DNA from: Adineta vaga
Taxonomy: Eukaryota > Rotifera
Assembly: GCA_021613535.1 (NCBI GenBank)
Contig: CP075494.1
Location: 15,810,001-15,874,000 of the forward strand
Direction: 5' to 3'
Length of the DNA stretch: 64,000 bases
Both the position numbers and the translations under genes were made by a program. The notes beneath the pieces are model-generated. The model was given only the letters and a program-made list of their open reading frames with translations. It was not told the origin of the DNA and did no database searches. How positions within the stretch are numbered: position 1 is the first letter of the stretch; each line of letters opens with the position of its first letter. Below are positions 11,161 through 23,400 of the stretch, piece after piece.

Positions 11161-12684
11161 TCAAATTTTCATATCTGTAGATTTATTATTATCATCATCG
11201 ATCGTGCCATTTCTTAATTCTCGATTAAGTTTCGTGGATTTGATTGGTGACGAATTTCGAACGAGATAATTAACTTGTTCCAATGATAATCCTTTCGTTT
11301 CCCATATACAAAAAAATGCAAAAAGAAGACAACCAACACATGTTGAACCCCAAAGAAAGAAGACTTTCGAACCTAAATTTCCTTTATCAACATCAACCAT
11401 ATATGGTGTACTATAACCAAGTGCAAAATTAAATAACCAATTGGATGCAATTGAAAATGACATACATTTTGCACGAATTGAAATCGGATAAATTTCACTC
11501 GTAATAACCCAAGCAGCTGGACCCCATGTCGACGCAAAGAAGGCAATATAAATACAAACAAAAACTATTAATGTCTTTTGAGCTGATTGATTTGATTGAC
11601 CAACAATTGTACCAATAATAGCAATGATATATTCACAAATTAACATACCAAGTGCACCAATAATAAGGATTTTTCGTCGACCAAGTTTGTCCATAAGTAA
11701 CATTCCGGGTAATGTCATAATAACATTAACAACATTTGTTGCAATTGTTATTAAAAATGGTTCGGAAATTCCTGAAGCATGAAAGAATGATGTACCATAA
11801 TAGAAAATGAAATTAATGCCTGTTAATTGTTGCCAAGCTTGAAGAAAAATACCAATTAAAGTTCGAAGAAGATTCTTTTGTGGTCCCATTTTAAAACAAT
11901 CAGCATAACTACTTGTACCATATGTTTTCATTAATTCCATATCAGCAATTAATTCTTTTATATCATTATCAACTTCTGGATCATCGACATTTTTCCAAAT
12001 AAGTTTTGCTTGTGCTTGATAAGCAGCTTGAATATTTTCTTTCATAATAAGATATCGTGGTGATTCAGGAAGAAGTAACATTCCAATACAAAGAATAACA
12101 GCCCAAATTAATTGAATACCAGTTGGAATTCGATAACAATTATGAGAATTAATATCTTTCGTTTCATTATTAAGAATAGCAGAAATAAGAAGACCAATGG
12201 TTATAAATAATTGATAAGCTGAAACAATTGTGCCACGAATCCATTTAGGAGCACATTCAGATTGATACATTGGAACAATACAAGAAATAATACCAACACC
12301 TAAACCAGCAATAAAACGTCCAATTAGAAAGAGAGGAAGTACAACAGCAGCAGTTTGACAAGCAATACCAATGGAAAAGATTAAACATGCAAAAATTAAT
12401 CCCCAACGACGTCCAAGATAATCACCAGATGGATAACCTAATAATGCACCAAGAAATGTACCTGCTGATAGAATTGATACAATTAAACTTTTATCATTAG
12501 ATGTAAGAGAATATATTTCATTTATTTGTTTTGAACCAAATGTTTTTAAAAAGAATTTCATTTCAATTATCCCTGAAATTGAACCAGTATCATAACCGTA
12601 TAATAAACCACCAAATGCTGCAAAAGTTGACACGACAATCGCCATTGGATTTTGTCGAAGTCTTCCAAGAATCGTTGAAATCAT
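11161..12684 (-). CDS. MFS hexose transporter, fungal type
   Basis: A single-exon frame of 507 residues, the normal length for a 12-helix sugar porter. Signature pieces occur in order: GGLLYGYDTGSISG (helix 1), GRRWGLIFACLIFSIG (loop 2-3), GRFIAGLGVGIISCIVPMYQ with SECAPKWIRG (helices 4-5), PESPRYLI (after helix 6), QQLTGINFIFYYG (helix 7), DKLGRRKILIIGALGM (loop 8-9), WGPAAWVITSEIYPISIRAK (helix 10) and ETKGLSLEQV (C-terminus). These match H+-coupled hexose porters of yeasts and filamentous fungi (HXT/RGT style) better than animal GLUTs: PMYQSECAPKWIRG and the WGP..WV..SEI block are the fungal form. It lacks introns while many neighbours have them, which fits acquisition from a fungus but does not prove it. 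Confidence 0.9.
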   Translation of the reverse strand: MISTILGRLRQNPMAIVVSTFAAFGGLLYGYDTGSISGIIEMKFFLKTFGSKQINEIYSLTSNDKSLIVSILSAGTFLGALLGYPSGDYLGRRWGLIFACLIFSIGIACQTAAVVLPLFLIGRFIAGLGVGIISCIVPMYQSECAPKWIRGTIVSAYQLFITIGLLISAILNNETKDINSHNCYRIPTGIQLIWAVILCIGMLLLPESPRYLIMKENIQAAYQAQAKLIWKNVDDPEVDNDIKELIADMELMKTYGTSSYADCFKMGPQKNLLRTLIGIFLQAWQQLTGINFIFYYGTSFFHASGISEPFLITIATNVVNVIMTLPGMLLMDKLGRRKILIIGALGMLICEYIIAIIGTIVGQSNQSAQKTLIVFVCIYIAFFASTWGPAAWVITSEIYPISIRAKCMSFSIASNWLFNFALGYSTPYMVDVDKGNLGSKVFFLWGSTCVGCLLFAFFCIWETKGLSLEQVNYLVRNSSPIKSTKLNRELRNGTIDDDNNKSTDMKI

Positions 12685-12991
12685 CTTTTATTTCACTATT
12701 CACAGTAAACAAAGGAGTATATATACTTACTGTATCGATAAAAAGAATTATTTCTCTTTCGTTTTATTGCTTAGCAGTGAACAAAAATTGAACATTTCTT
12801 TTCTTTTCTTTTCCATCTGACGTCACTTGACACAGAACGACAAAAACGATTGGTCATGACTCATGAATCGATGCTTTCTCCCTTCAATCATAAAAAGAAT
12901 ATCATTGAGAAGAAAAAATTAATTTATTCCTTTTCTGTATAAAAAAAACTCCATCTATTATGAATTCTTTCAGTTATAATGATGATTCAAA

Positions 12992-13459
12992 CTAAATTGA
13001 TTGAATATTTCTTGAATTAAAAGCAATTAATCCAATTGTAATTAAATTGCAAAATGTTGCTGATACCATAAAATAAATTGAATATCCCAATTCTTTAAAA
13101 TCAAATTTTCTTGGATATAAAAAATAACTCAACATGAAAAGAATTGTACTGATAATAAGAATTAATATTGTGACATAAACAGCAAGACGATCAATTTTCT
13201 TATATCGATGAATAATTGATAAGATTAATGTTATTAATAAAAAAATGAGACCAAATATTGCGAAGATTTGTGATTTAAAAAATAGTTGTTTTTGACAAAC
13301 TTCACTTGATAAAAAATTATTGGATGATTGTGCACGACATATAATCCATAAACCTTCATTAAATTCATTCATTAAACTTTGATACCAATAATCAGTTGTT
13401 ATACCAATAAATGCAAATGTACATGAAATAATTAAAATTACAAGGATTAAAAATTGCAT
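12992..13459 (-). CDS. Claudin/PMP22-like four-pass membrane protein
   Basis: 155 residues in a single exon. Four hydrophobic segments lie at about residues 2-20, 64-83, 94-115 and 127-147. The first extracellular loop has the W..GLW-C..C pattern of the PMP22/claudin superfamily: DYWYQSL, then NEGLWIICRAQ, then EVCQ. Length is short but normal for the group. Such proteins act in cell-cell contacts or as channel or receptor accessory subunits; which applies here cannot be told. The start is the first ATG, directly before the hydrophobic helix. Confidence 0.7.
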   Translation of the reverse strand: MQFLILVILIISCTFAFIGITTDYWYQSLMNEFNEGLWIICRAQSSNNFLSSEVCQKQLFFKSQIFAIFGLIFLLITLILSIIHRYKKIDRLAVYVTILILIISTILFMLSYFLYPRKFDFKELGYSIYFMVSATFCNLITIGLIAFNSRNIQSI

Positions 13460-14614
13460 TTTTAGAATACAAAATATCTAAGTCGTCCCTTCAGTAAGAA
13501 AAAAAATGTTTTGTCTTCTTTTTACGAGAATACTCTTGCCAATAATACAATTGTTTTTTACACATGGAAAGAGACTTGTTGACAGATGGGAAATTGTAGT
13601 TCTTTCTTTAGAACATTTTCTGACATATTCTCGTCATCTTATATCAACAAACAGACTATAGAGATAATAATATCTCCCGAAATATCACATAGTTTTAGTC
13701 ATAGGATTAAATAGAAAAGAAAATCTTTTTACAAAATCAATTCTTCATATCATTATTAACGAAATTTTCGGTTTCTTTTTTTGATTGAATAATTTGGGTT
13801 AGATACCAGAGTCCCTATGACTCATTCTTTTATTGACAGATTTTAGTCCCAGTAGTAGTGCACTTTACCTAGACTAAGTCTGTTCATGAAATTCAAGTAT
13901 CAAAATATTCGACATTTCATACAGATTCGAATGATATATTTTTTTAGTGTGAGATAGTTTCTCTAAATATGATTTTCACCTTAAAAATATTTAGCTTGTG
14001 CAGCCATCTATAGTTTTCATCATATTGGTGGTTTGCCATGTACATGCGCAACGTGAGAGCTTATGTCGAGCGCGCCACCCTTCATTTCTAATTTATTTCT
14101 AGTTTATTCGATTCTATATGCCACATCGCAGCGTCTCTTCCTAAAAGATTGATTATGGTGTTTTGTGCAATTTACTTCGTACACCTTGAGCGTGGGTGTG
14201 GGTGAGGGTGGCTGAAGAGACCATAACGACAACCACACCCTATAGAGTAAAACGTTTTTAATCTTTTTAAATAAAGAATAGCATAGATAAATTCCAACGA
14301 GAAAATTAATTATGAAACAAAATTAGTATTTAGTTTATGATGTTATTTTGATATTTTTCAATTTATTCCGAAATACTATTCGCATTAATCTTTAATTATT
14401 TCAAGCGCAGATTTTATTTTTATGATTAATCGTTTATTCTTTCCATACATTTGCCTACAATCTAATTCAATTGATTGCGAAACGATAAGGTAACTCGATT
14501 TAAACGTTTTCATACGTTAATAATGCTTTATTTAACAGTTACCTTCACTAGTTTTCATTCTCATGAGAAACTGTTTTGATCGGCATGTATTTTGATAATC
14601 AAACCATATATAAT
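13460..14614. other. Intergenic, 1.15 kb, with a telomere-like tract
   Basis: No coding frame found. The stretch 14,030-14,230 is visibly less AT-rich than its surroundings and holds the G-rich tract listed separately. Confidence 0.5.
14191..14210 (+). repeat. Short interstitial telomere-like tract
   Basis: The sequence CGTGGGTGTGGGTGAGGGTG is made of GTGGGT units, a permutation of TGTGGG, the telomeric hexamer reported for bdelloid rotifers. It is about three units, one imperfect. Confidence 0.5.
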
Positions 14615-16423
14615 TTAAATTCCTGACCAATGACGACCTGCTGTAGAATATGTAATTCCTTTATTTTGACAAGGTTTGTGTTCATTCAATGAAAGAGAAT
14701 ATATATTTCTTTGCCTTAATGATGTAAATGCAGGTATACGACCAAAACCACTATCTGTACTAATTAAATGTTGCTGACATAAACTGAAAAGAAACATATC
14801 AAATAGTCCGAGTTGAAAAGCCAATAGGCGATTTTTTGTATATTGAATATGCAAAACAGGAGTCGAACTTGATACTATACGTAAATGATTGTTATCATAT
14901 ACTTTAGATCCATTTCCATAGAAGAATGGCCAACGTTTCAAAGCAGCTAGATGAATTTGATAGTTATCAGAAATAAAAAAAACAATTGGTATTTGTCCAG
15001 TTTTATCTAAGAGTTTAGTATTTTGATGGATTAAATCTAAAGTACAATTGAAATAATTTTGAAATCGATTAAGAAGAATATTCTCTTGCGAATCAGTTAA
15101 AATCTGATTATTCGATTTTTCATTCATAATTTCATCCCCAGAACGAATCTGAAGACCAATAGGAAAATATTTTGGCGATAAAAGTATTCGAAGAATATCT
15201 TGTGATGAATAGCTAAGATGATTTATCATTTCATTGGATGACGAAACTCTTTGAAGGATTTCAGATAATTTATATGTAAAAAGTGAATGATAAAGACATC
15301 CAAAAAGATTCATTGTATTCATTTGAAGATTTTCAGTTAGAAATTTTTTATAAATACTTGAATTAGAATCAATTGTTTGAATAACACCACCTGTATGTCC
15401 TTGAAATATAGGAACACGTTCAGGAAACTGTTTTTCATAATCATAATCTCGAAGATATCGATCAAAAGAAAACCATTGAATCTTTTTGGAGAAATTCTTT
15501 TCAAGAAAATCAAATTGTTCGAACCAAGGTAAAATTAATTTATAATCATTAGACTTGATTGAAGAACTTCTGACACTTCAGGCCAACTTTTATCAAAGAT
15601 AAAGATTCGTTTTGTTAATATTGCCACTAAATATGTTGTTAGTAAATGAACAAATCGATCAGCAATACCAGAAATATGTTTTTCATAAAGTAAAAATCGA
15701 ATATCATGTTTGAGAATTTCATTTCGTTGTTCTTCTAATGTTATTAATTGTTGATTGTAAAGAAGCATTGATGTGATATTTGTATGCCATTCTTGATATT
15801 TAGTTATCCAAGAATGAAATTCTTTTGAACATATTGACAAATTCTTTGCGTTTTCAAACGGAACAAGATTTCTTTTCATCAACAAATATTTGATATTGTA
15901 AATCTAATCAAGTGGAAAATGAAGTTTGTTCTTGAAAAAATAAATCTTGTGATGAGAAATGAATTAATGTGTTTTCATAGGAACAGTATTGAATAGTAAT
16001 GGATGATGATTTATTCAAACATTGTCTTAGTAATGGCCATTGTGGCCAAGAAATTATTGATGATTTGTTAAAATGAGACCAACGATGAAGAAAACGAAAG
16101 TGAAGACCAATTGAAAAGATTTGATGAAAATTAACTGAGATAACATTTGGATAAGTTGTTAAAATAGATAATGAACAATTACTTTTATTCGATAAGAAAA
16201 TTAATTGTATTGTATTATTGGAATAAAATCTTTTCAAATGAAATGTTAAATGAATATCACATATAGATTGATAATCATAAACAGTTTTGGATGTTTGTAA
16301 ACAATTGATACTAAGATTAGATGTATTGAATGAGGAATTTTGTTGTAAATGAGAAAAATATTCGATTGATAATGATCGTTGCAACGTTTTGTTTTGTACA
16401 GAATTTATGAAAATCTTTTGCAT
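14615..16423 (-). pseudogene. Fucosyltransferase-like glycosyltransferase, frameshifted
   Basis: Three minus-strand coding blocks read as one protein but lie in different frames. Block 1 (16423-15908) ends SQDLFFQEQTSFS then stop. Block 2 (15885-15535) contains SGIADRFVHLLTTYLVAILT, which resembles the G.GDR...L...Y..AL.T motif of GDP-fucose-using enzymes. Block 3 (open from about 15,540 to 14,615) contains FPIGLQIRSGDEI, like the (V/I)G.(Q/H)IR.GD motif, and a C-terminal STDSGFGRIPAF. Block 2 to 3 needs a 1-nt shift close to 15,540, and no intron fits. Block 1 to 2 is interrupted by a stop and a frame change within 25 bp. This looks like a recently broken fucosyltransferase-superfamily gene (GT11/GT23/GT37 clan). 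Sequencing error is the alternative. Confidence 0.6.
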
Positions 16424-18034
16424 AGGTGAAGAATAATAGAGAAGACGAAGTATTGATAAACTTAAGATATAAATAACAAAAAGATGTTGAACTTATATGA
16501 TTGACGAATGATTTGGATGATCATTTTGTTCATTCATCAACAATATTTTCAAAATTCTGTTCAAATAAAATTAAGAAAATGTTTATATTCAAAAAAATAT
16601 ATTGAGAATCAGTGAAATAGATTGAAAAGAAGAAGAGAGATAGATCTTCTCTCAATATAGTTTTTGTAAGGATTAGATAATATCATTATAATTTTATACT
16701 ATAATAAACGAAAAGAAGTATAAAATAATTTATTTATTATTTTTAAACGAAAAATAAGTTATTTAAGAGAGATATAAATCATTTCATTTTTCAACACAAA
16801 ACTTTTAATTGATTAAATAAAAGGAAAAGAAAGAATTTTAATTATAAAAACTCACGATATTAAGTGATTTATAAAGAAACAAGTGTTTCACACAAAATAA
16901 AACTATACTTTAAATAATTGTTACTAGAAATCTAGCTTTTGTAATAAATTTATAATTGAAAGAAAAAATGGAAAGTGTCAAAGTAATAAAAAAAAGAAAA
17001 ATGAACTTTCTTCTTTATTGAACCATTTATAATTATGTGAAATCATCTGGAATAAAAGTATAAAATATTCTATTCGGTTGATCAAGTCATCAAGTATGAA
17101 ATCATGCTATTTTCTTGAGAAAAATTCTTTCATTTAGGTATCATTTGGAAATATTTAAAGAATTTGAAACAAATAATGAAGAAAGAGATCTTTCTGTTTT
17201 TAAATCAAATCAAATATATCGATTAACATTCCGAAAGTAAAACGCATGTATTCAGCCATTGGCATTGTTATAAGGAGCATAAATCAAATGAATAATTGTT
17301 TGCGTTTAATTTAATTTATAGCGCATTTCTTTGAAACATTCGCCAAATTGATTATTATTATTGGTTTGAAGACAATGAATAGGATTTGATCTAGTTATTT
17401 CAAAGATATAATAGCTTTAATAGTAATTGTCGGTTAGAAGAATAAGATTTTTCCTTCGAATAACATCTATCGATCAATAGTAATAACTTGTTCTAGATCA
17501 CATATCCGTTTAACTATGATAATAATTGGAGCATTATATAGTTTCCATGAATCTTTTTTCAACATTGTTAATCGTCGAAATTTCGAAATGTAACTTCAAT
17601 ATGATGTTCCATATGTCAATGACTCAACTTAAAGGAACAAGTTATTTTTTCCTTCATTGTATATTGTGATGATAAGAAACGTAAGAGATAATTAGTTTTG
17701 ATTAAATAAATTCTCTTTATATATGCCACTATATCAAACACGATTTTCTCTTTCTAACAGTTTTGTTGTTGATAATATTATTCAGATGAATATATATTCT
17801 ATCGAAATAATAGTTCGTTTTATATTACGAATCGATCCTTCTAATATGATTGATATATGTTTATTCTTATTGAAAAAGAAAACCTTCTTTGATAAATTAT
17901 ATAGATCTTAAAGAACAGGAAAAAAAGCAAAAATAATTTCTATGTATATTCTCAATCGATAATCGATTAGATGTTTATGAATATGAAAAGAAAACCTTCA
18001 TTTTCATTCAATATTAATCTTATTTTCTTTGACT
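16424..18034. other. Intergenic, 1.6 kb, with one gene relic
   Basis: Strongly AT-rich. Apart from the relic at 17,538-17,668 (separate entry) I see no coding frame or repeat. Confidence 0.5.
17538..17668 (-). pseudogene. Decayed copy of the left-edge secreted-protein gene
   Basis: The plus strand at 17,560-17,641 matches 50-130 almost base for base (shared blocks TTTCGAAATGTAACTT and ATGATGTTC.ATATG). The similarity extends more weakly to about 17,538 and 17,668. Read on the minus strand, the copy has in-frame stops and one extra base relative to the intact copy, so it no longer codes. Confidence 0.7.
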
Positions 18035-18577
18035 ATGTTTATGTCATACATTATAATTCTTCTCTTTTCTTTTATCATTCGAAATCTTCGTAAGTAATAT
18101 TTCAAATAAAAAAACATTCAATTTCTTATTTTATTTATTAAAGATGCACTACCACAAGAACCAATACAAACACTAAAACCTACCTTACCATTCTCACCTA
18201 TTGAAAACAGTTCTCCATCTGGTAAAAATCGATTTAATTCTTTGATGAAAAACAAAGCCAACTTTATATTTTTAGGTCGTTGTGAAGGAGAAAATTGCCC
18301 ACGAAATTCAAATTTAATTGGTATCATTCTTGGTATTGTTAGTGGAATTATTGTTAGTGTTTTAATCAGTGTTTTTCTCATTTGGTTTTATTTCAAACGA
18401 AAACATTCTTTCGAAAAAACAATTTCAAAAATTCCAGAAATTAAATGCATTGAACATCCATCACTTTATACTGGAACAATAAGTACGACAGATAGTACAT
18501 CAAGATTATATGGAATATCACCTGTATCACGAACTAATTCAATCAATTCACATTTTTATGAGAAAATCAATGAATAA
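18035..18577 (+). CDS. Small type I single-pass membrane protein
   Basis: Three exons, 18035-18089, 18144-18221 and 18276-18577, with introns of 54 bp each. Phases join to 144 residues. The protein starts MFMSYIIILLFSFIIRN (signal peptide), has a short Pro/Ser-rich ectodomain (LPQEPIQTLKPTLPFSP) with one close cysteine pair (GRCEGENCPR), then one membrane helix (LIGIILGIVSGIIVSVLISV) followed by basic residues (FKRKHSF). The roughly 65-residue cytoplasmic tail is rich in Ser/Thr and Tyr (SLYTGTISTTDSTSRLYG). I do not recognise the family. The first two exons are too short to be seen as long open frames; the model rests on splice sites and phase. Confidence 0.6.
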
Positions 18578-18831
18578 GAATAGATTTTCAATGAAAGAAT
18601 AACAAAATATAAAAAGCTTTTGTTATTTTATTTTTATGCTTCAGTTTTCTTTTTAAAAAGAATTTAAGAAAAAAAGCTTAATTTCTTTGTATTCGACATT
18701 GATTGTTGTTATGAAGAGAAAACATGTTGTTAGGATGGCAAACCTCTTCAATTCTATTGGTTCAAAAGTCAATTCCAATCATTTATTGAAAGATTTATTT
18801 TTATTATTTCATTTAAAAATAACAAAAGAAA

Positions 18832-20136
18832 ATGGGTTTGTCTGCTTTTGAAGATTATTCTTCATCTTCATCGTATTGTTCAACTAGAAATAATCAATCG
18901 TTAACAAAACGTTTAATTGATTTATCAAATACACCATCAAGATCATCATTACGTTTTGCTCATACACCCGAATGGGCTGATGGTCTTGATTCATGGACAT
19001 TTGCACAAAATTTAACCATAAAAAGTGATTTATCACGTCGAAATTTCGATTTTCATGATGAAATTGGAATGTATTTACCTCGATATGAAAAACCTAAATC
19101 AGCACCAAATTGTTTGAAAAATCTTCAAATGAATTCTAAAATAACACAAAATAATCTTCCACCAGAAAGAATTCAACATTTATTAAAAAGAGAAAAAGAT
19201 CTTTTATTACAAATTGATTTGTCAGATCAAACAGAAATTCCAATTAAAGTTCCAACAAATACTTTTCGATCATGTAAAATTTGTTCAATCTGTCATTCGT
19301 TCATTCATTCATTGTTTGTTTTAGCTACTTCTCTGGATTTAATTTCAACAAATGAGAATAAACGTCGTTCATTTCATCAAACAACAACAACGACGACGAC
19401 GCCTGATCAAGATGTATTGAAAAATCTTTTAGAAGAACATTTAACTTCATTATTAACACGTGGTGCATCGACAATCAATGGAAATCGAATTACTTCAATT
19501 GAATCTAAACAAATAATTCGATCTGATTCGAAATTAAATGATAAACGTGATGAAATCATGTCGACACCTTTATCAACAGTTTCAACATCACATTTTATAG
19601 TTCAACAAAAATCTCCACTTGGTTTAGCAATAACACCTCTTGATGTTTCTCCACAACGAAATTTTCAAAGTGTTTCATTAGAAAAATTAGCTCAACAAAG
19701 AAGTTTTCATCAAGAAAATGAACTTCTATCTCCCTCAACTACAAATAGTACACGACCTTCAACTGAACCAGGTGTTTATTCAAAAAACAATTCTTCATTC
19801 TTTCAATTTCTAAATGATTTCATTTTAGTTGCATTTCCTCCTCCTACACATCGATATCAACAACAACAAAAAGTTGTTTTAAAAAGAAATTTAGAAACAA
19901 CAAATTCGTCATCCGGTGATTTATATATATCAAATGAAAATACAAATAAATTATCTGAACAAAATCAAATGATACAAAATTTTCGTAAAGGTCATACACA
20001 TCATGGAATAACAACAACAACAACAGCGAAATCAAAAAATTCACGCGCAAATCGAACAACAACTATTGAATTATTACCACCAATTGTATCTGGTAAACGT
20101 GTTCATATTTCATTAGCCAATCATCGATATTTATAA
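18832..20136 (+). CDS. Low-complexity Ser/Thr-rich protein of unknown function
   Basis: Open for 434 residues and rich in Ser, Thr, Asn and Gln. The best-ordered part is N-terminal: FAHTPEWADGLDSWTFAQNL followed by YLPRYEKPKSAP and a short charged helix (PPERIQHLLKREKDLL). Two internal pieces look like unspliced introns whose lengths are multiples of three: a 51-bp GTAAAA..TTTTAG segment (19,275-19,325, giving the odd CKICSICHSFIHSLFV) and a 57-bp GTGTTT..TTTTAG segment (19,771-19,827). With both removed the protein would be 398 residues. No family recognised. It follows the small membrane protein gene by 254 bp on the same strand. Polyadenylation-like AATAAA occurs just after the stop. Confidence 0.55.
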   Translation: MGLSAFEDYSSSSSYCSTRNNQSLTKRLIDLSNTPSRSSLRFAHTPEWADGLDSWTFAQNLTIKSDLSRRNFDFHDEIGMYLPRYEKPKSAPNCLKNLQMNSKITQNNLPPERIQHLLKREKDLLLQIDLSDQTEIPIKVPTNTFRSCKICSICHSFIHSLFVLATSLDLISTNENKRRSFHQTTTTTTTPDQDVLKNLLEEHLTSLLTRGASTINGNRITSIESKQIIRSDSKLNDKRDEIMSTPLSTVSTSHFIVQQKSPLGLAITPLDVSPQRNFQSVSLEKLAQQRSFHQENELLSPSTTNSTRPSTEPGVYSKNNSSFFQFLNDFILVAFPPPTHRYQQQQKVVLKRNLETTNSSSGDLYISNENTNKLSEQNQMIQNFRKGHTHHGITTTTTAKSKNSRANRTTTIELLPPIVSGKRVHISLANHRYL

Positions 20137-20419
20137 CAATAAATAGTGCCTGCATTTACCGTCCTTTGTTATATATTTTCATTTAATAAATAAAACATTT
20201 TGCTTTTTCAATTCATCAATAGAAAGGATAAGAAATTCGAATCTGATGTTAGTTTTTTTTTTAATAACTATGTATATAAGTTATGTTGAATAAGGAAAAG
20301 ACATAGACAATCATTCTCATAATGCGTCATACTGTGTAGATGAATAGTTAAGAAACATAATTTCTATGAGAAAGAGAAAAGTAAGTCCTCGAGTGAGTGT
20401 TTGTTTGTTTTTATATAGT

Positions 20420-23400
20420 TTATAAAAATAAGAACAAATCCAATGTTGTTTGAGCACATAAATAGAAAAGTTTAGGAGCAAAAACTGTCCATACAAATAA
20501 ATGATAACGTTGAAGAAAAACACATAAGGAAAATAAACAATTGATCAATGTTAATTGAATCAAAGAATTTGTTCGTTGTTCACGAGATAATTTTAATAAC
20601 CAAACAATTGATAAACCATATGTAGATAAATATATAAATAATCCATGAATTATTGGAAGATAGATTGGAATACCAATAAAACCAGTGGAAATATCAATTG
20701 TTACAAATGAATTTGAATTTCCCTTTAAAAAGAAAATTTCGAATAGAAAATTTTGTTTTTATATCAAAATTAAATACAAACTAAATGAAAATATGCTGAT
20801 TGACTTAATAAAAAAGCTAATGAAGCATCTTTTATTGATAAATATTCGTAGAATATCATATGACTTATTATTATTACACAATTATGTGTTCGACAGAGAA
20901 GATATAACAATGTAAATATAACATTTCTTAGAGAAATTTGTTTACGAACAAATAAATAAATTAATAAACTATAATAAATCAATGGAGTTAATGATGAAAA
21001 TGAACTAAAAGAAATAAAAGAAATTTTGCTTAAAGAAAATTTAAGAATAAAATAAAACCTGAACAAATTCCAACGATAAATTAAAGCAATTAATGGAAAA
21101 ATATATATTAATGATGATTGTTTTGATTTATTTAATAAATAAATAAATATTATGGAAGATAAAATATGAATAATGAATAAATATATCTGATGATCAGATC
21201 TACGAGAAAAAAATTTCAAATAAAAAAGATTGATGAAAAAAAAGTGTCTTACTGATTAAGAAAATCTGCAATATCGGGATGATTTAACCATTTATTTCCT
21301 GTTTGATTCCATGAACGAATTAAACGAGATAAAATCAAAAGTGAAAAGAATTTCCAAGATTTATTTTCAAAAGTTTGTAGAAATAAATAAGTTGAAAAGA
21401 AATAATACCAAGTTTGATGTTCTTCTTCAATAAAACTACTTGAAAATAATGAAAATATATGAAATATTGGATAATAATATAACAATTGATTTGAAAGATT
21501 TCTTTCTTTTTTATAATTAATCATCTGTCGTTTTCCTTCAATCAATACAATCAAACAAAAAGCAATTATACTAATACCAATACTTAATAAAATGTTATTC
21601 AATATCAAATATGATAATATCAATACAACCAATGAAAGTAATGATATTTTTGGAATATTAAACCATAGAATAATTGTACTCTAAAATTTATTAAAAAATA
21701 AAAATAGAATTTTTAGTCAAGAGTAAATAATGTTATGATATTATCCCAACATAGTACTCAACGAACGCATTAATCATTAAAACTTTCACAGTTTTATATC
21801 TGACAATTAATCTTACGTCCCTGAAAGCAATTTAAAAATTTATAAATAAGTTTTAATCTATTTTTCACGTTAGACTCTTTTGTAATTCATAAGAACTGAC
21901 TCAATGATCTGGTAGAATAATTCAACTAGATCGAGATTTTCACTATTAGCTGAGAAAGTCATCTATGCATTAAATGGTAATTTGTTTTTTTCTATTCTAT
22001 TATATATTAGAATTTATTAATAGAACATGATTGTCATATTTCTTCAAAGGAAAAACTGTTGGTCACGTGTCATCAACACCTGACTCGCACTTTCCACTCT
22101 ATGAACATTTTCTTTGATTCAATTCTATTGAAAAATGAGATTGTCATGAAAGACTTACTATAAAGAAAAGAAGAATACTAAGTAAAAGTAGAATGGAATC
22201 TTGTTGATTAGCTAAATTCATTGCTTGTTGACGAATTTGTTGAAGATTATTTAATGAAATTGATAATTTTGTATTTGATAAAAGATTAAATAATTGTCTT
22301 CGATTATCATCAATTAAACATTGATAAATATTTAATTTATTAAAACTTTTGATAATATTTTCAATTAAAATTCCTAAATTATTAAATGGAATTGATATTT
22401 CTAATAAAGCACTTAATGTTGGTGTTAAATCAATTTGATAATATTCATTTTTATCTTGAATATTTTCTTTAAATTCTTTAGAAATAAAAATAGCTGGAAC
22501 ATAAATTTCTTCTTTCGATGCTCCACCATGTCCACCTTGATCAATCATTCCATGATCACCTGTTATTAATATTAAATCATTTGAATTTATTTTCGAATAA
22601 ATATATTCAATTATTTCATCCATTTCAATTAATTTCTCTTTTATAAAAGAATTGAAAGCTCCATGTGCATGTCCAATATGATCAAGACCTAAATAATGAA
22701 CAATTAAGAAATCCCATTGATTCATTTGATTGAATTCAGAATAAAGAGCACGTGTTACATTGAAATCAATCTAAATCAATTATTCAAAAGAGAAATTTTT
22801 TGCAAAAACAAAAACAAAGTCAAATCTTTTTCGAACTTCTTTAAAATCCGAAACAAAAAATGATTGAAGACCAATTGATCGAGTAAATATTCCTTGAGGA
22901 AATAATTTTAACCATGTATCATCACCATAAAAGACAATATTCTTTTCAGGATATTTTCTTTTATATTGATATAATAAATTATCAATTTCTAATGAACTTG
23001 AATTGTAATTAAATAAAACATCCCAAAATGATGGAATTGTTCCAGTTAAAATTGACTAAATGAAAACTTTTTAAACTAAAAACATTCTTGGCTTTTTGTT
23101 TTCACTTTTATTCTTGGTAATGTTACTGTTGGTGTATGAGTTCGTAATTGAATTGATAGAGCTTGACCAGTTTCTTCTAATTTTGCAATACTTTTCAAAT
23201 AAAATGAATGATTTTTATTGAAAACATAATCCAAACGAAGTGCATCGATAAGAATTAGAATTATATGACGATTAGATGAAGAAGATTCTTGATAGAAAAC
23301 AAAAGATACAAAGAAAATCAAATCAAATTTCAATTACTTGTAGAATCAAAACATGATCGATTAGAAAATTGATTTGTTGTTGAAGAAAATGGAAATAAAC

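Noticed and set aside
20317-20523. Minus-strand open frame overlapping the PIGG 3' end
   Set aside because: The PIGG frame continues through RYHLFVWTVFAPKL to its own stop at 20,420; the other frame is a shadow.
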